From CAKUFA01 sp963618735 (GTDB taxonomy: Bacteria > Bacillota > Clostridia > Christensenellales > Aristaeellaceae), in the NCBI GenBank assembly GCA_963618735.1, contig CAVEUM010000013.1:1-64000 (forward strand): DNA of 64,000 nt. Reading direction: 5' to 3'. Both the position numbers and the translations under genes were made by a program. Below the pieces are notes generated by a model. That model had not been told where the DNA came from. It ran no database searches and saw only the letters and a program-made list of their open reading frames with translations. How positions within the stretch are numbered: position 1 is the stretch's first letter; every line of letters starts with the position of its first letter. Of the stretch, positions 1 through 9,265 are shown one piece after another.

Positions 1-705
1 GGTGCTGAACGACAGGGTAGCCACGCGAATCACCTTGCACGTCACCTTTTCAGGCATGAAACGGAGCATGATTCGATGAACAAAATGACCGATTTTCTCC
101 TTGCCGTAAAGAACGTATATGGCCACAATCACCGCGAAAATGATGTTGACCACCGTGTTCAGCGCAGAAACCACGGTGTTCAGCACATAGTTGGCAATGG
201 TGCCTGTGGATTCTTTAATCAGCGTCAGCACCTGCTGGGTAATGCCGTCGATATACGCGCTGACTTGCTGCACGAGCTCGTCTGACGCATTGATGCGTCC
301 CAGAAACTCCCGAATCGTATTGGTCAGATCCGTAGCGGCCTGGGGCAGAACGTTCACGAACATGCTGATTGCTTCGCCTGTTCTGGGGATAACGACCAGC
401 ATCAGCAATCCCACCAGAGCCGTGGCACTCAAAAGTGTCAGCACAATGGCAATCACGCGCGTCAGCTTCTGCTGATTTAGCAGGGCAGGAATCTTTTTAA
501 GCAGCCGCTCCAGCGGACTCATCAGCACATTGAACACAAAGGCCAGCGCAAAGCCCAATAGCAACGGGTAGACAATCGTGTTCATCCGCGTGAACCATGC
601 TGCAACAGACCCAAAGTTCTGCAGCAGACAATACAGGCACACGCCAAAGGCGACAAGGATCAGGCCGTTATGCAACCGATCGCGTTTTTCACGCATTCCG
701 TTCAT
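1..705 (-). CDS. AI-2E family transporter (PerM/YtvI-type), 3' end cut by window edge
   Basis: Translating the minus strand from the ATG at 705 gives an open frame that runs off the left edge. Two hydrophobic segments lie near the N-terminus (around residues 13-30 and 40-62). A basic amphipathic stretch (LERLLKK, LNQQKLTR) and another hydrophobic segment rich in L, V and T follow. This alternation is typical of AI-2E/PerM family permeases, which usually have about eight membrane helices and about 350 residues, so roughly a third is missing. The substrate is unknown; family members have been linked to autoinducer-2 export or sodium/proton exchange. It starts 6 bases after the stop of the hydrolase gene, so the two are almost certainly co-transcribed. 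Confidence 0.75.
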   Translation of the reverse strand, partial: MNGMREKRDRLHNGLILVAFGVCLYCLLQNFGSVAAWFTRMNTIVYPLLLGFALAFVFNVLMSPLERLLKKIPALLNQQKLTRVIAIVLTLLSATALVGLLMLVVIPRTGEAISMFVNVLPQAATDLTNTIREFLGRINASDELVQQVSAYIDGITQQVLTLIKESTGTIANYVLNTVVSALNTVVNIIFAVIVAIYVLYGKEKIGHFVHRIMLRFMPEKVTCKVIRVATLSFST

Positions 706-711
706 GGCTCC

Positions 712-1479
712 TTATTTCTCTGCATCCCGCAGAAATTGCACCATCCGCTCCGCAATATGCTCATGTTCCTTGGAAATGGTGCACACGTGGGGAACCTCCT
801 CCAGCCAGAGGATTTCCTTTTTCGTGCTGGACACATTTTCGTAAATCACATTGGCACTGTCTGCCGTAATGGTTTCATCCCCATGGGACTGCACCGCCAG
901 CACAGGACAAATAGCCTTTTCCAGATTGCGCCGTGCCATTTTGATCAGATGGGAAAGATCCACCGCGCATCTCGTAGGAAAGCCGGAATAGCCGTGATCG
1001 TAGCGTTCCACCAGCATCTTTTGCCGTTCAGGATCAGTTCCCCAGGAAACACGTTTCATGAACAGTGATGCAGGGCCGGCAAAGGCCATGGCCTTATTCT
1101 GCACACCCATAGGGGCAGAAATCGGCACAGCAGCCGTCAGATTGGCCTGTTCAGCAAGGATCATGGTCAGCACGCCGCCCATGCTGAGGCCGGAAACGCT
1201 CACATACTTGCACTTGGCACGCAGCTCCTTGTAGGCATCCATAGAAGCCTTGAGCCAGTCTTTCCAGCCGTAGTTCGCCATATCGTCAATCGAAGTGGCA
1301 TGGCCAGGCAGATTGATGCCCATCACCGTGAAACCCTGATCCCGCAGATGTTCACCAATCAGGCGCATGTGAGACGCCGAGCCTGTAAAGCCATGAATCA
1401 GCAATACGCCGTGCTCACCGCCTTCAAAGAAGAAGGGCTGAGCCTCCTCCGCCATAAAATCCTGAGGTCGGTCTGACAT
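712..1479 (-). CDS. Alpha/beta hydrolase (carboxylesterase / monoacylglycerol-lipase type)
   Basis: 255 residues, cytoplasmic, no signal peptide. The HGFTGS oxyanion-hole loop lies near residue 29 and the nucleophile elbow GLSMGG puts the catalytic serine at about 99. Likely partners are Asp201 (HGDET) and His231 (VPHVC). Length and motifs match the Est30-like carboxylesterases, which cleave short or medium acyl esters. An AGGAGG site 8 bases upstream supports the ATG at 1479. It lies between the large actin-like protein gene (67 bp gap) and the AI-2E permease gene (6 bp gap), all on the minus strand, so it is probably part of the same transcript. The natural substrate cannot be read from sequence. 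Confidence 0.9.
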   Translation of the reverse strand: MSDRPQDFMAEEAQPFFFEGGEHGVLLIHGFTGSASHMRLIGEHLRDQGFTVMGINLPGHATSIDDMANYGWKDWLKASMDAYKELRAKCKYVSVSGLSMGGVLTMILAEQANLTAAVPISAPMGVQNKAMAFAGPASLFMKRVSWGTDPERQKMLVERYDHGYSGFPTRCAVDLSHLIKMARRNLEKAICPVLAVQSHGDETITADSANVIYENVSSTKKEILWLEEVPHVCTISKEHEHIAERMVQFLRDAEK

Positions 1480-1546
1480 GATTCATTCCTCCTGTCTGTT
1501 TCCATTCGTTGTATGTATTATACGTCCATCCGCGATGAATGTCCAG

Positions 1547-4500
1547 TTATTGCCGCAGATGCTGCTTCAGCGCTGTAAATGCCGCTGCGCACTGCACAGG
1601 CATGGACGCCTCCAGCTTTTCCCCATCTGCCGATGCGGCGTCAATCGCCCGTTTCGTCTGCTCCGTCACATGACCATTTTCCACCGTTTGTCCGAAAATG
1701 GCGGATAATTCTGCCGGGAAGGCAGCGGCCATCTGCAGCAGGAACCGTTCCAGCACCAGAGCAACCGTCATTTCCGCCCTGACAGACGAGTCACGGATTT
1801 CCGGAACATCCGGCACGTCAGGTGACAGCCGCGTCATTTTCAGCATGCCCAAGGTAATCTCCTGCTTCGGATTCCTGCTGAAAATCAGGGGATATTCCCG
1901 TGTAGGATGATCCGAGCTCATGCACAGGCGGATGAACATGGTCAATTTGTACCGTGTCATCTCGTCCACGCCCTGCAGGAAGGTTGCGCCGCGTCCCGCA
2001 AGGCACAATTCCATGTAAGGCGGCAAGCGATCGTTCAGGGTGGAATCCTGTCTGGCCTGCTCCTGCATCAGTCCCACGAGTGTCATCAGGAAAGCACCCT
2101 GCATGAGAAGAATCGCGCGGAGATAGCCAGGGCCATCATTCTCATCCGACTTTGCCGCCATGACTGACATGCCGTAATCGCGCATGAATGCATCCAATGC
2201 CAGCTGACTCTGCTGCGCCATTTTCATGCTGGTGATGCCCCGTGAGAGCTGCTCTGCCAGTTCATTCAGGGCATTCTGCATGGATTCCTGACCCTCCGGC
2301 AATTCCTTACGAAGCAGCTCGGTATGGCTGATGGTCTCCTCCAGAAGCATCATCTGCACACCCATCGGCAGGGAGCAATTCATTGCGGGCTGGGTCATAC
2401 CATGGAGCCACAGGGCAATTTCCGTGCTGCTGCTGCCAACATCCATGGTCATCATGCCGCCGCGGATTCCTACGATTTCCCGGAAATAGGTGTGTTCTGC
2501 CTGATGCTCCTCCGCAAAGGCAATCTCCACCGTCTTGAGGCCTGTGTCGCGCTCTGCTTCCCGTGCCACTTCATGCACAGCGAGCTGCCAGCTTTTTCTA
2601 CCTTCTCTGGCCATGCCGCAGGGCACAGCAAATCGCCAGCGAATGCCCGACGCGCCATGGAGCGCTGCCGTTAAGCAGGCTTCCAGCATCATTTGCTTCA
2701 AGTACATCCGTTGCGCTCTTCCCAGCGCCGTGCCGGATGTTCCCCATTTCAGGCCATACGCAGCATCAGCGGAAGGCTTCCCCGCACGCAGCATGTGACC
2801 AGACAGCAGTGCTTCATTCCCCGTGCCGAAAATTTCCTCCACGGTCGGCACAGTCGGCGTCATGGGAGCAGACGGCAGCATTTGTGCCGCCAAGGTGCTG
2901 CCTGTGCCCTGCATCATGATCCTCATGGCAGGCGTTTCCCGCAGATCAAGGAACGTATCCCCCTGCCGCAAAAGAATGGACGTGCCCGACGCGCCCATAT
3001 CCACCGCTGCGGTAACCTCTTCGCCTGCAGAAATGTGCGCTATTTCCTGTTTGCAGGGCAGGATGCCCATATCATGGCCATTGACCTGCACCGCAAAGCA
3101 GGAGGGGAAGCAGGCTGTCTTCCCCATCCACCAGGTGCCGTTATCCCCATCGGTGTGTTTTTCTCCGTCCAGCCATGCTTCGTCTGCGAGCAGCCTGACG
3201 GAAAGCTCGAAATCCTCTCCCATGTTCGGAAGATGTGCAAAGGCGATTTCATATTTCCACTGATCTTCAGATAACGTGACCCCTGGCCATACAGCCACAG
3301 TCGGCACTTCCTCAGGGTGCAGGCGAAGGACATTCTCCGCATCATAATGCTTTTCAAGTTTCACCGTTCGCTGACCTTCAAGTGTCAGCACTGCCTGGTA
3401 GTCTTCCCCGTTCCGGAAAACGGCAGACTGATCTTCCCGCCAGCGTGCCTTAGCGTCTTTTCGCATCAGCTTTTCGGCACAATCTGCCGACACAGGCAAC
3501 AGCGCTGCTTCCTCCAGGGTGTTTACCACCGCGTACCTTCCATCAAGAGGCTCATCCCCCAGCGCATCACGAGGCAGGATCATCAATCCTTCGGTGAAAA
3601 TCGTGTCCGCCCCGGTCACCAATGCGTCAAGAGCATGCTGCAAAAGCCACTGCACTGCAGGTCTTGCCATGGTTTGCGCCGTTGCTTCCAGATGCAGCGC
3701 TTCTTCTGCCTGCTGTCCATCTCGGCTTGCCATAATCGCCGCATCCTGCACAGCTGCACGTGCCTCATGCCCATAAGCGTCAGGACGATTTTTCAGCCAT
3801 GCATGCATGGCCGTGCCAAGCGCTTTCTGCCAGGCATGGGCATGGGCTTCAAGGGTATTGATTTCTGCTGCCAGCTCTGCAAGTGCCGTCGTTTCTTCCG
3901 CCTCGCCAGTGGTCTCCAGGCCAAGCGTATCGCTTTCCCGTGCAAAGCGCTGCCCCTTCCAGCGGTAGATTTTCCGCGCAATCTGCTTGCTCTGCCGCTG
4001 AACATCATGGATGCCAAAGCACTGATAGAACAGCGTATCCTCACCGGTGCACAGGGTTTCTGTTTCTTCCGTTAATGCCTCAAAGCAAGGCTCGCCATAC
4101 AGTCCGCATACAGCCTTAACGCGCGTCAGCATATCCGGCATGGCAGGTGAATTTTCCGCCATCATCCGCTGCTTCTCTTCGGCATCTTTTTGCTGAAGAT
4201 CTTTAAGGAAGTGTCTCAGCGGCTTTTTTGCAGGCTTCTGCAGATTTTCTTCCAGCAGGCATTGCAGGCGGCTGCATACAAGTGACCGTTCCGCGTCATT
4301 CATTTTCAGGCATGGATCCTTGCTTTCCATAAGCCGTGCCATCATTCGAGGCAGACGCGCCCCTTGCGGCACAGCCATTGGCACCACCAGGGTACACTTT
4401 GATCCCATGGCCAGAGGCAGCGTGTTTTCTCCCCGGTGCAGGCAAAGGACTCGCAAGCCTTCTTTTTGGCGGGATGCATCCGCAGTGCTTAACACGGCAG

Positions 4501-4804
4501 AGGCAAGGGGCGACGTTCCATCAAACTCATGAAACTGAAGAGAAAATTCCGTATCCTTTTCCCACGCGTCCCAGAGGAGCAAAACGCTCATGAGTCGGCG
4601 CCAGGCAAGCACTTCTTCTGACAGATCATCTTCCGCAAGTTTGCGTGCCAGCGTCCTTTCTCCTGCAAACAGGTCGGTTTGGCTGATGATGTCCTCCGTG
4701 CTGCTTTGCGCCTTGCAGGGAATCCACCCTGTGCCTTGCCCCAGAGCAAATCGGCCAACACGCCGCGTAAGAAAGATGAACCCTTCGTTTTCCTGCTTCT
4801 TCAT
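1547..4804 (-). CDS. Large protein with C-terminal actin-like ATPase fold, SrfB-like
   Basis: 1085 residues. The C-terminal half carries the pattern of an actin/Hsp70-type ATPase: a phosphate-1 loop DMGASGTS near residue 600, a phosphate-2 loop MDVGSSSTE near 786, and a glycine-rich LAGRGAT near 936 that fits the adenosine loop. The first 600 residues are mostly charged and helical, with no motif I recognise. The layout recalls the SrfB 'virulence factor' family of enterobacteria (about 1000 aa); that assignment is an inference. The start codon overlaps the stop of the upstream 616-aa gene by 4 bases (ATGA), so translation is coupled and the two proteins probably work together. No signal peptide or clear membrane segment is visible. 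Confidence 0.6.
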   Translation of the reverse strand: MKKQENEGFIFLTRRVGRFALGQGTGWIPCKAQSSTEDIISQTDLFAGERTLARKLAEDDLSEEVLAWRRLMSVLLLWDAWEKDTEFSLQFHEFDGTSPLASAVLSTADASRQKEGLRVLCLHRGENTLPLAMGSKCTLVVPMAVPQGARLPRMMARLMESKDPCLKMNDAERSLVCSRLQCLLEENLQKPAKKPLRHFLKDLQQKDAEEKQRMMAENSPAMPDMLTRVKAVCGLYGEPCFEALTEETETLCTGEDTLFYQCFGIHDVQRQSKQIARKIYRWKGQRFARESDTLGLETTGEAEETTALAELAAEINTLEAHAHAWQKALGTAMHAWLKNRPDAYGHEARAAVQDAAIMASRDGQQAEEALHLEATAQTMARPAVQWLLQHALDALVTGADTIFTEGLMILPRDALGDEPLDGRYAVVNTLEEAALLPVSADCAEKLMRKDAKARWREDQSAVFRNGEDYQAVLTLEGQRTVKLEKHYDAENVLRLHPEEVPTVAVWPGVTLSEDQWKYEIAFAHLPNMGEDFELSVRLLADEAWLDGEKHTDGDNGTWWMGKTACFPSCFAVQVNGHDMGILPCKQEIAHISAGEEVTAAVDMGASGTSILLRQGDTFLDLRETPAMRIMMQGTGSTLAAQMLPSAPMTPTVPTVEEIFGTGNEALLSGHMLRAGKPSADAAYGLKWGTSGTALGRAQRMYLKQMMLEACLTAALHGASGIRWRFAVPCGMAREGRKSWQLAVHEVAREAERDTGLKTVEIAFAEEHQAEHTYFREIVGIRGGMMTMDVGSSSTEIALWLHGMTQPAMNCSLPMGVQMMLLEETISHTELLRKELPEGQESMQNALNELAEQLSRGITSMKMAQQSQLALDAFMRDYGMSVMAAKSDENDGPGYLRAILLMQGAFLMTLVGLMQEQARQDSTLNDRLPPYMELCLAGRGATFLQGVDEMTRYKLTMFIRLCMSSDHPTREYPLIFSRNPKQEITLGMLKMTRLSPDVPDVPEIRDSSVRAEMTVALVLERFLLQMAAAFPAELSAIFGQTVENGHVTEQTKRAIDAASADGEKLEASMPVQCAAAFTALKQHLRQ

Positions 4805-6651
4805 GGTTCAACCTCCCCAGCTGCCTCCAAAAGTCCTGCCAGCAGGATTCCTACGGAAGACGTTTCCTGCCGTGCGGGCACAGTCAGCTTATCCATCAGC
4901 ACGCGAAGAATCTCCTGCGCATCGTGGCACGCTGCGCCTTCCACCGCGGTGGAAAGCTTGCCGGATGCTTCTGCCCACTTCGCCTTATGTTCACGAACCT
5001 CGGTGATTTTCTGCAAATCTGACGCCAGCGTCCAGCAGTCAGGAGCAATCAGTGCGTTTTCTTCACGGGTTCCCTCAGGAATCACAGGCGGCAAACGATC
5101 CACCTGGTTTTCCTCGGCCTCGTCCTGGTCTTTCAGGACACGATCCCACTCTGTATGCAACAGACGAAGGTGATTTTCCAGCCTGCGAATGCTGTGACGC
5201 AGCTTCAGATCCTCCGTATTTTCCAGTGCCTTGCGGCCGCGCTCTGCCTGTGCCTGCTCTTGCTCCATGGCACGGGCTATGCCGCTGGCCATCTGATCCA
5301 TCAGGCGCATTTTGGCCATGCCGCCCGTTCGGCGATCCAGCACGCGCTGGTTGCCCTCCAGCCGCAAAACCTCATCATGCTGCTCCCTGGCTAGGCGAAG
5401 GGCTTCATCCGCCTCATTTTCCTGAATTACGCCCCGCCGCACAACGCTTTCCGTATCCATGCCGCTGGTCTTGATGTCTTCCTGCATCATCACCCACTGA
5501 CCGTAGGCTTCCAGCAGACTGCGGTAGTTTTCCCCTGCCTCCAGCTGCATTTTGCTTTGGGTGTTCTTGTATCGCATGGTGACGGGCACAGCATCCATCA
5601 TCTGACCAAGCCATTGATTGAACCCCCGCAGACAGGTCATCACTGCCTGCCAGGCATTCGCATCAGCGCGACTCGCCAGCAGCTTCCGCACAGCACGATA
5701 GCAGGCAGCATCACATCCAAGCCCCCGCGCCTGCAAGACGTTCTTCCCGGCCAATGCGGCATTCACCGTGGGATCCATGATACCTTCTGCCCACACAGCC
5801 AGCCGCCACAGTGTGCCGTAACGCTTACGATACAGTTCGGCATCTTCTTCAAACACCTGCCAGGAAATCCATGCGTCCGCCCCATGGTAGGCATAGCATC
5901 CATCAGCCTTTTGAAAAAAGAAATGCTGCATGCAGCGCGTGGCCAGCCAGTCCAGCAAGCTGCAGGATTTTTGCTGCTCCCGCCAGGCATCCTCAGGCAA
6001 GCCAAGCCAATACACGGCATTCAGTATATCGGCACAAAGCCAGTCCTCCCGCGACAAAAGCGCCTCCGCAGCCTGCGTCCCTTTTCTCTCCTGCGGCAGA
6101 AAAAGAAGTGCACCAATTCGATGCTTTTCGCTCAGGTTCTCCCGCAAATACTTTGCCAGAAGCGGCAGTTTCGCAGCCGCCTCTTCCTCGTCAGAATGGC
6201 CGCAGAGAAGAACCTGCGCTTCCTCTTCCTGCTCTATTTCATGAATCCATTGCCTGAGGGGACTATCCTGCGACAGGGTCTGCAGCGTTTTTGCAAAGGA
6301 AACCGTCCGCCGCTTACGTTCTAATGACGCGTCATCGCATGCTGCCGTCAGTGCCTGCCAAAGCAAGGCATCTTCCCCCTGGTCATTTTCTGCCGTATCG
6401 GCCGTTTCTGTCTGCCAGAGCGTCACCTCAAGCTTTGCCCGAAAGCCCTGCCGGGAAGCATCCTCCGGCAGGATTTCCCGTACGCAATGGTACGCCGACA
6501 GCTGCGGCACCAGAGATTGCAGGTCTTCCTGTGTGCCATCTGCCCAGAGGAGATTGATTTCAGACGCCCGCGTAACCCCTGCAGACGCTGCCCACAGCAG
6601 ACTTTCCACGACTCCCTTGCACTTGCCCACCGCCAGAATTCGGCATGTCAC
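4801..6651 (-). CDS. Uncharacterised 616-aa protein, possible degenerate tubulin-like fold
   Basis: GTG start at 6651 with GGGGAG about 10 bases upstream. The N-terminus (CRILAVGKCKGVVES) reads like a first beta strand plus nucleotide loop. Near residues 145-190 a strand (VLLCGHS) is followed by a helix (LPLLAKYLREN) and a strand (IGALLFLP), the spacing seen around the GTP loop of tubulin/FtsZ-like proteins. The glycine-rich GGTG(A/S)G core is missing, so GTP binding is doubtful. Residues 410-530 are charged and predicted coiled coil (many E, R, Q). It is first in the probable operon and overlaps the actin-like gene by 4 bases. No function is established; the tubulin link is low-confidence inference. 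Confidence 0.5.
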   Translation of the reverse strand: MTCRILAVGKCKGVVESLLWAASAGVTRASEINLLWADGTQEDLQSLVPQLSAYHCVREILPEDASRQGFRAKLEVTLWQTETADTAENDQGEDALLWQALTAACDDASLERKRRTVSFAKTLQTLSQDSPLRQWIHEIEQEEEAQVLLCGHSDEEEAAAKLPLLAKYLRENLSEKHRIGALLFLPQERKGTQAAEALLSREDWLCADILNAVYWLGLPEDAWREQQKSCSLLDWLATRCMQHFFFQKADGCYAYHGADAWISWQVFEEDAELYRKRYGTLWRLAVWAEGIMDPTVNAALAGKNVLQARGLGCDAACYRAVRKLLASRADANAWQAVMTCLRGFNQWLGQMMDAVPVTMRYKNTQSKMQLEAGENYRSLLEAYGQWVMMQEDIKTSGMDTESVVRRGVIQENEADEALRLAREQHDEVLRLEGNQRVLDRRTGGMAKMRLMDQMASGIARAMEQEQAQAERGRKALENTEDLKLRHSIRRLENHLRLLHTEWDRVLKDQDEAEENQVDRLPPVIPEGTREENALIAPDCWTLASDLQKITEVREHKAKWAEASGKLSTAVEGAACHDAQEILRVLMDKLTVPARQETSSVGILLAGLLEAAGEVEP

Positions 6652-6704
6652 CGTGCATCATCTCCCCTCAGGTAAATTTTCTCTTATTCTCTTTCTTTTT
6701 TTCC

Positions 6705-6741
6705 ATAGAAAAACCCTCTTTTCCGTTGGCAGAAAAGAGGG
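6705..6741 (-). terminator. Intrinsic terminator of the mgtC-like gene
   Basis: A perfect 10-bp stem (CCCTCTTTTC with GAAAAGAGGG) and 8-base loop is followed on the minus strand by TTTTTC. It lies 18 bases after the MgtC stop codon and separates that gene from the 616-aa gene downstream. Confidence 0.9.
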
Positions 6742-6758
6742 TCATCACGGTTTCATCA

Positions 6759-7445
6759 TCAGGTATTGCGAGTGCGAATGCCTTGAATATTGGCATATTC
6801 AGACAGGTGATTCACAATGTCTGTATAGGTCGTGCCTCCCTGCATATCCAGCGTGTAAACGTTGGTATAGAGGTTATACTTGCCCTTGTTTTCCACATGG
6901 AAGTCCACGTCCAGCACGTGAATGCCTGCTTCCTGGAAATAGGCATTGATGAAAGCCAGTGTTTCCACCCGGTGGACGAATTTAACTTCCACATTCTTCA
7001 CAGAATTCACCTTTACCACCCGTTGGAGGAGCGTCAGGGTTACCATCACAATGACGCATCCAGCCACCGCCAGGGTATAATAGCCCATGCCCACTGCAAG
7101 TCCCAAACAGCCGACATTCCAAAGAGAAGCCGCCGTCGTCAGACCCGCAATTTTCTTCTGGCTGATAAAAATGGTGCCGGCGCCCAAAAAGCCAATACCG
7201 CTGACAACCTGCGCCGTCAGTCGTCCCATGCTTACCGCAATGCCGCTGTTGCTGGTGGACGCATTCAGCGCCACCGTATCAGCCACCACGAGGGCTTCCA
7301 AAATAGCAATTGTTGCAGCACCGACGCACACCAATACGTGCGTGCGCATGCCTGCAGGGCGGTTTTTCCTTTCACGCTCAATGCCTACAACACAACCCAC
7401 AATTGCTGCAATCACGAGTCGCAGTCCAGCTTCCCACCATGCCAC
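6759..7445 (-). CDS. mgtC: MgtC/SapB family membrane protein
   Basis: 228 residues. The N-terminal half has 4-5 membrane helices with the family signatures GIERE (near 22), RTH (near 34), the GIGFLGAGT loop (near 83) and GLTTAASLW (near 101). The C-terminal 80 residues form a soluble ACT-like domain as in MgtC of Salmonella and Mycobacterium. MgtC proteins support growth at low magnesium and modulate the F-type ATPase; they are not themselves proven magnesium importers. The promoter lies close to the start, leaving a leader of only about 20 bases, so there is no room for an M-box magnesium riboswitch. It is monocistronic, bounded by its own promoter and terminator. Confidence 0.93.
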   Translation of the reverse strand: MAWWEAGLRLVIAAIVGCVVGIERERKNRPAGMRTHVLVCVGAATIAILEALVVADTVALNASTSNSGIAVSMGRLTAQVVSGIGFLGAGTIFISQKKIAGLTTAASLWNVGCLGLAVGMGYYTLAVAGCVIVMVTLTLLQRVVKVNSVKNVEVKFVHRVETLAFINAYFQEAGIHVLDVDFHVENKGKYNLYTNVYTLDMQGGTTYTDIVNHLSEYANIQGIRTRNT

Positions 7446-7472
7446 AGCACTCGCCCTCCTTTGTATTGGTGT

Positions 7473-7501
7473 ATTTTAACATAGTATTTGCATAAAAGCA
7501 A
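7473..7501 (-). promoter_or_regulatory. Promoter of the mgtC-like gene
   Basis: On the minus strand TTGCTT and TAAAAT are separated by 17 bp. The -10 box lies 28 bp before the start codon. Confidence 0.65.
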
Positions 7502-7602
7502 GTAAAAATAACAAAGATGCAAAAATGCAATACATCTTTTCCCTGTAAAAACTTGCTATAGGATACTTTTCACCCTTTGGGGTATTTTTTTCATCTGTCG
7601 TA

Positions 7603-7632
7603 TTGACAGAATGCAGACAGGTTCGTTACAAT
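7603..7632 (+). promoter_or_regulatory. Promoter of the DUF1538/PII operon
   Basis: Consensus TTGACA, an 18-bp spacer and TACAAT, with a leader of about 100 bases before the TTG start at 7740. Confidence 0.75.
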
Positions 7633-7739
7633 TTAATATGAAATAACTCGCTGGATAGTTGGCTTTCGGAGTCATCTTCTCCGGTTCATGTTTTCACCAA
7701 AATGGATCCCACATTTGAAAAAAGGAGGAAGAATGATCA

Positions 7740-9263
7740 TTGCTGAACGAAAAGCTGAAGCAAAATCTGCGTGAGTCTCTTTCCAGTGTTTTGCCGATTA
7801 CGGTCATTATGCTGCTGCTCAGTGTGACCCTTGTTCCCATGGAAATCGGCACCCTGTCCCTGTTTCTGGTTGGTGCCCTGCTGCTAATCGTTGGCATGGG
7901 CTTCTTTCAGTTGGGTGCTGAAATGGCCATGACGCCTCTTGGCCAGGGCTTAGGCGGTCATCTGGTAAAGAGCCGCAATCTGGTCATCACATCAATCATC
8001 TGCTTTGCCGTCGGCGCGGTCATCACCTTGTCCGAGCCCGATTTACAGGTGCTGGCAGAACAGGTGGCTTCCATCCCCAACGAAGTGCTGATTTGGACGG
8101 TGGCACTGGGGGTCGGCGTATTTCTGGTGATTGCCGTGCTGCGCATCGTGTTCCACGTCAAGCTCGCCAAGATGCTGACTTTTTTCTACGCGGCTCTGTT
8201 CCTGCTGACAATCTTCACCCCTGATTCCTTTGTGGCAGTGGCCTTCGATGCAGGCGGTGTGACCACAGGTCCCATGACGGTGCCGTTCATCATGGCGCTG
8301 GGCGTTGGCCTCTCTGCTTCCCGCAGCGACAAGGATGGCGCCAGCGACAGCTTCGGTCTTATCTCCCTGTGCTCTGTGGGTCCTATCCTGATGGTCATGC
8401 TGCTGGGCATTTTCTATCATCCCGAAGAAGCCACCTACACAGCCGTCACCATTCCCGATGTATCCACCACAGCGGACGTGCTTCCTATCTTCATCCAGTA
8501 TTTGCCCGTTTACGCTAAAGAAGTGTTCAGCAGCATGGCGCCCGTGCTGTGCGTGTTCCTGCTGTTTCAGCTCATCACCCGCAGATACCGCCGTGTGCAA
8601 ATCGTCAAAATGTGCATGGGCTTCCTGTACACCATCGTCGGCCTGATTCTTTTCCTCACAGGCGTAAACGTTGGCTTTGCCCCTGTGGGCAACCTGCTGG
8701 GTTCCAGCCTTGCATCCAGTGATATGAAGTGGCTGCTCATCCCCATCGGTCTCATCATCGGCTTCTACATTGTGAAAGCCGAGCCTGCCGTGCAGGTGCT
8801 GAATCACCAGGTGGAGGACATCACCGGCGGCGCCATTTCCCACAAGATGATGAATGCCAGCCTGTCCATTGGTGTGGCCTGTGCTGTAGCGCTGAGCATG
8901 CTGCGTGCGCTGACAGGGCTGAGTATTTACTGGATTGTTGTGCCCGGCTATTTCCTTGCCCTGTCACTGACCAAGCTGGTGCCGCCGATGTTTGTTGGCG
9001 TGGCCTTTGACTCCGGCGGCGTGGCTAGCGGCCCCATGACCTCCACTTTCCTGCTGCCCCTTGCCATGGGCGTATGCACCGCAGTGGGCGGCAATGTGGT
9101 CACAGACGCATTTGGTGTAGTTTCTCTGGTTGCCCTGACCCCTCTGATTGCTATTCAGATTATGGGTCTTATCTACGTGCACAAGTCCCGTGCCATCAAG
9201 GCTGACGTACCTCAGCCCACGGAGCAGGACGATGATATCGTGATTATGCCCGAGGAGGAATAA
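7740..9263 (+). CDS. DUF1538 family membrane protein, duplicated
   Basis: 507 residues with about 12 hydrophobic segments, so an inner-membrane transporter-like protein of unknown substrate. Two homologous halves are visible. Each carries the signature FD(A/S)GGV..GPMT (residues about 172-184 and 422-434), followed by a D.FG(L/V)(I/V)SL motif. The start is TTG at 7740, preceded by AAAGGAGG 11 bases away; the ATG at 7733 is out of frame. The next gene, 2 bases downstream, encodes a tandem PII-like protein. Such pairing suggests transport is gated by a small-molecule or energy signal, as AmtB is by GlnK. Homology to the DUF1538 family is confident; the substrate is not known. Confidence 0.85.
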   Translation: MLNEKLKQNLRESLSSVLPITVIMLLLSVTLVPMEIGTLSLFLVGALLLIVGMGFFQLGAEMAMTPLGQGLGGHLVKSRNLVITSIICFAVGAVITLSEPDLQVLAEQVASIPNEVLIWTVALGVGVFLVIAVLRIVFHVKLAKMLTFFYAALFLLTIFTPDSFVAVAFDAGGVTTGPMTVPFIMALGVGLSASRSDKDGASDSFGLISLCSVGPILMVMLLGIFYHPEEATYTAVTIPDVSTTADVLPIFIQYLPVYAKEVFSSMAPVLCVFLLFQLITRRYRRVQIVKMCMGFLYTIVGLILFLTGVNVGFAPVGNLLGSSLASSDMKWLLIPIGLIIGFYIVKAEPAVQVLNHQVEDITGGAISHKMMNASLSIGVACAVALSMLRALTGLSIYWIVVPGYFLALSLTKLVPPMFVGVAFDSGGVASGPMTSTFLLPLAMGVCTAVGGNVVTDAFGVVSLVALTPLIAIQIMGLIYVHKSRAIKADVPQPTEQDDDIVIMPEEE

Positions 9264-9265
9264 GC

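Noticed and set aside
7446..7602. Magnesium riboswitch upstream of the mgtC-like gene
   Set aside because: The promoter leaves a leader of only about 20 bases, and no M-box elements are seen in the rest of the gap.
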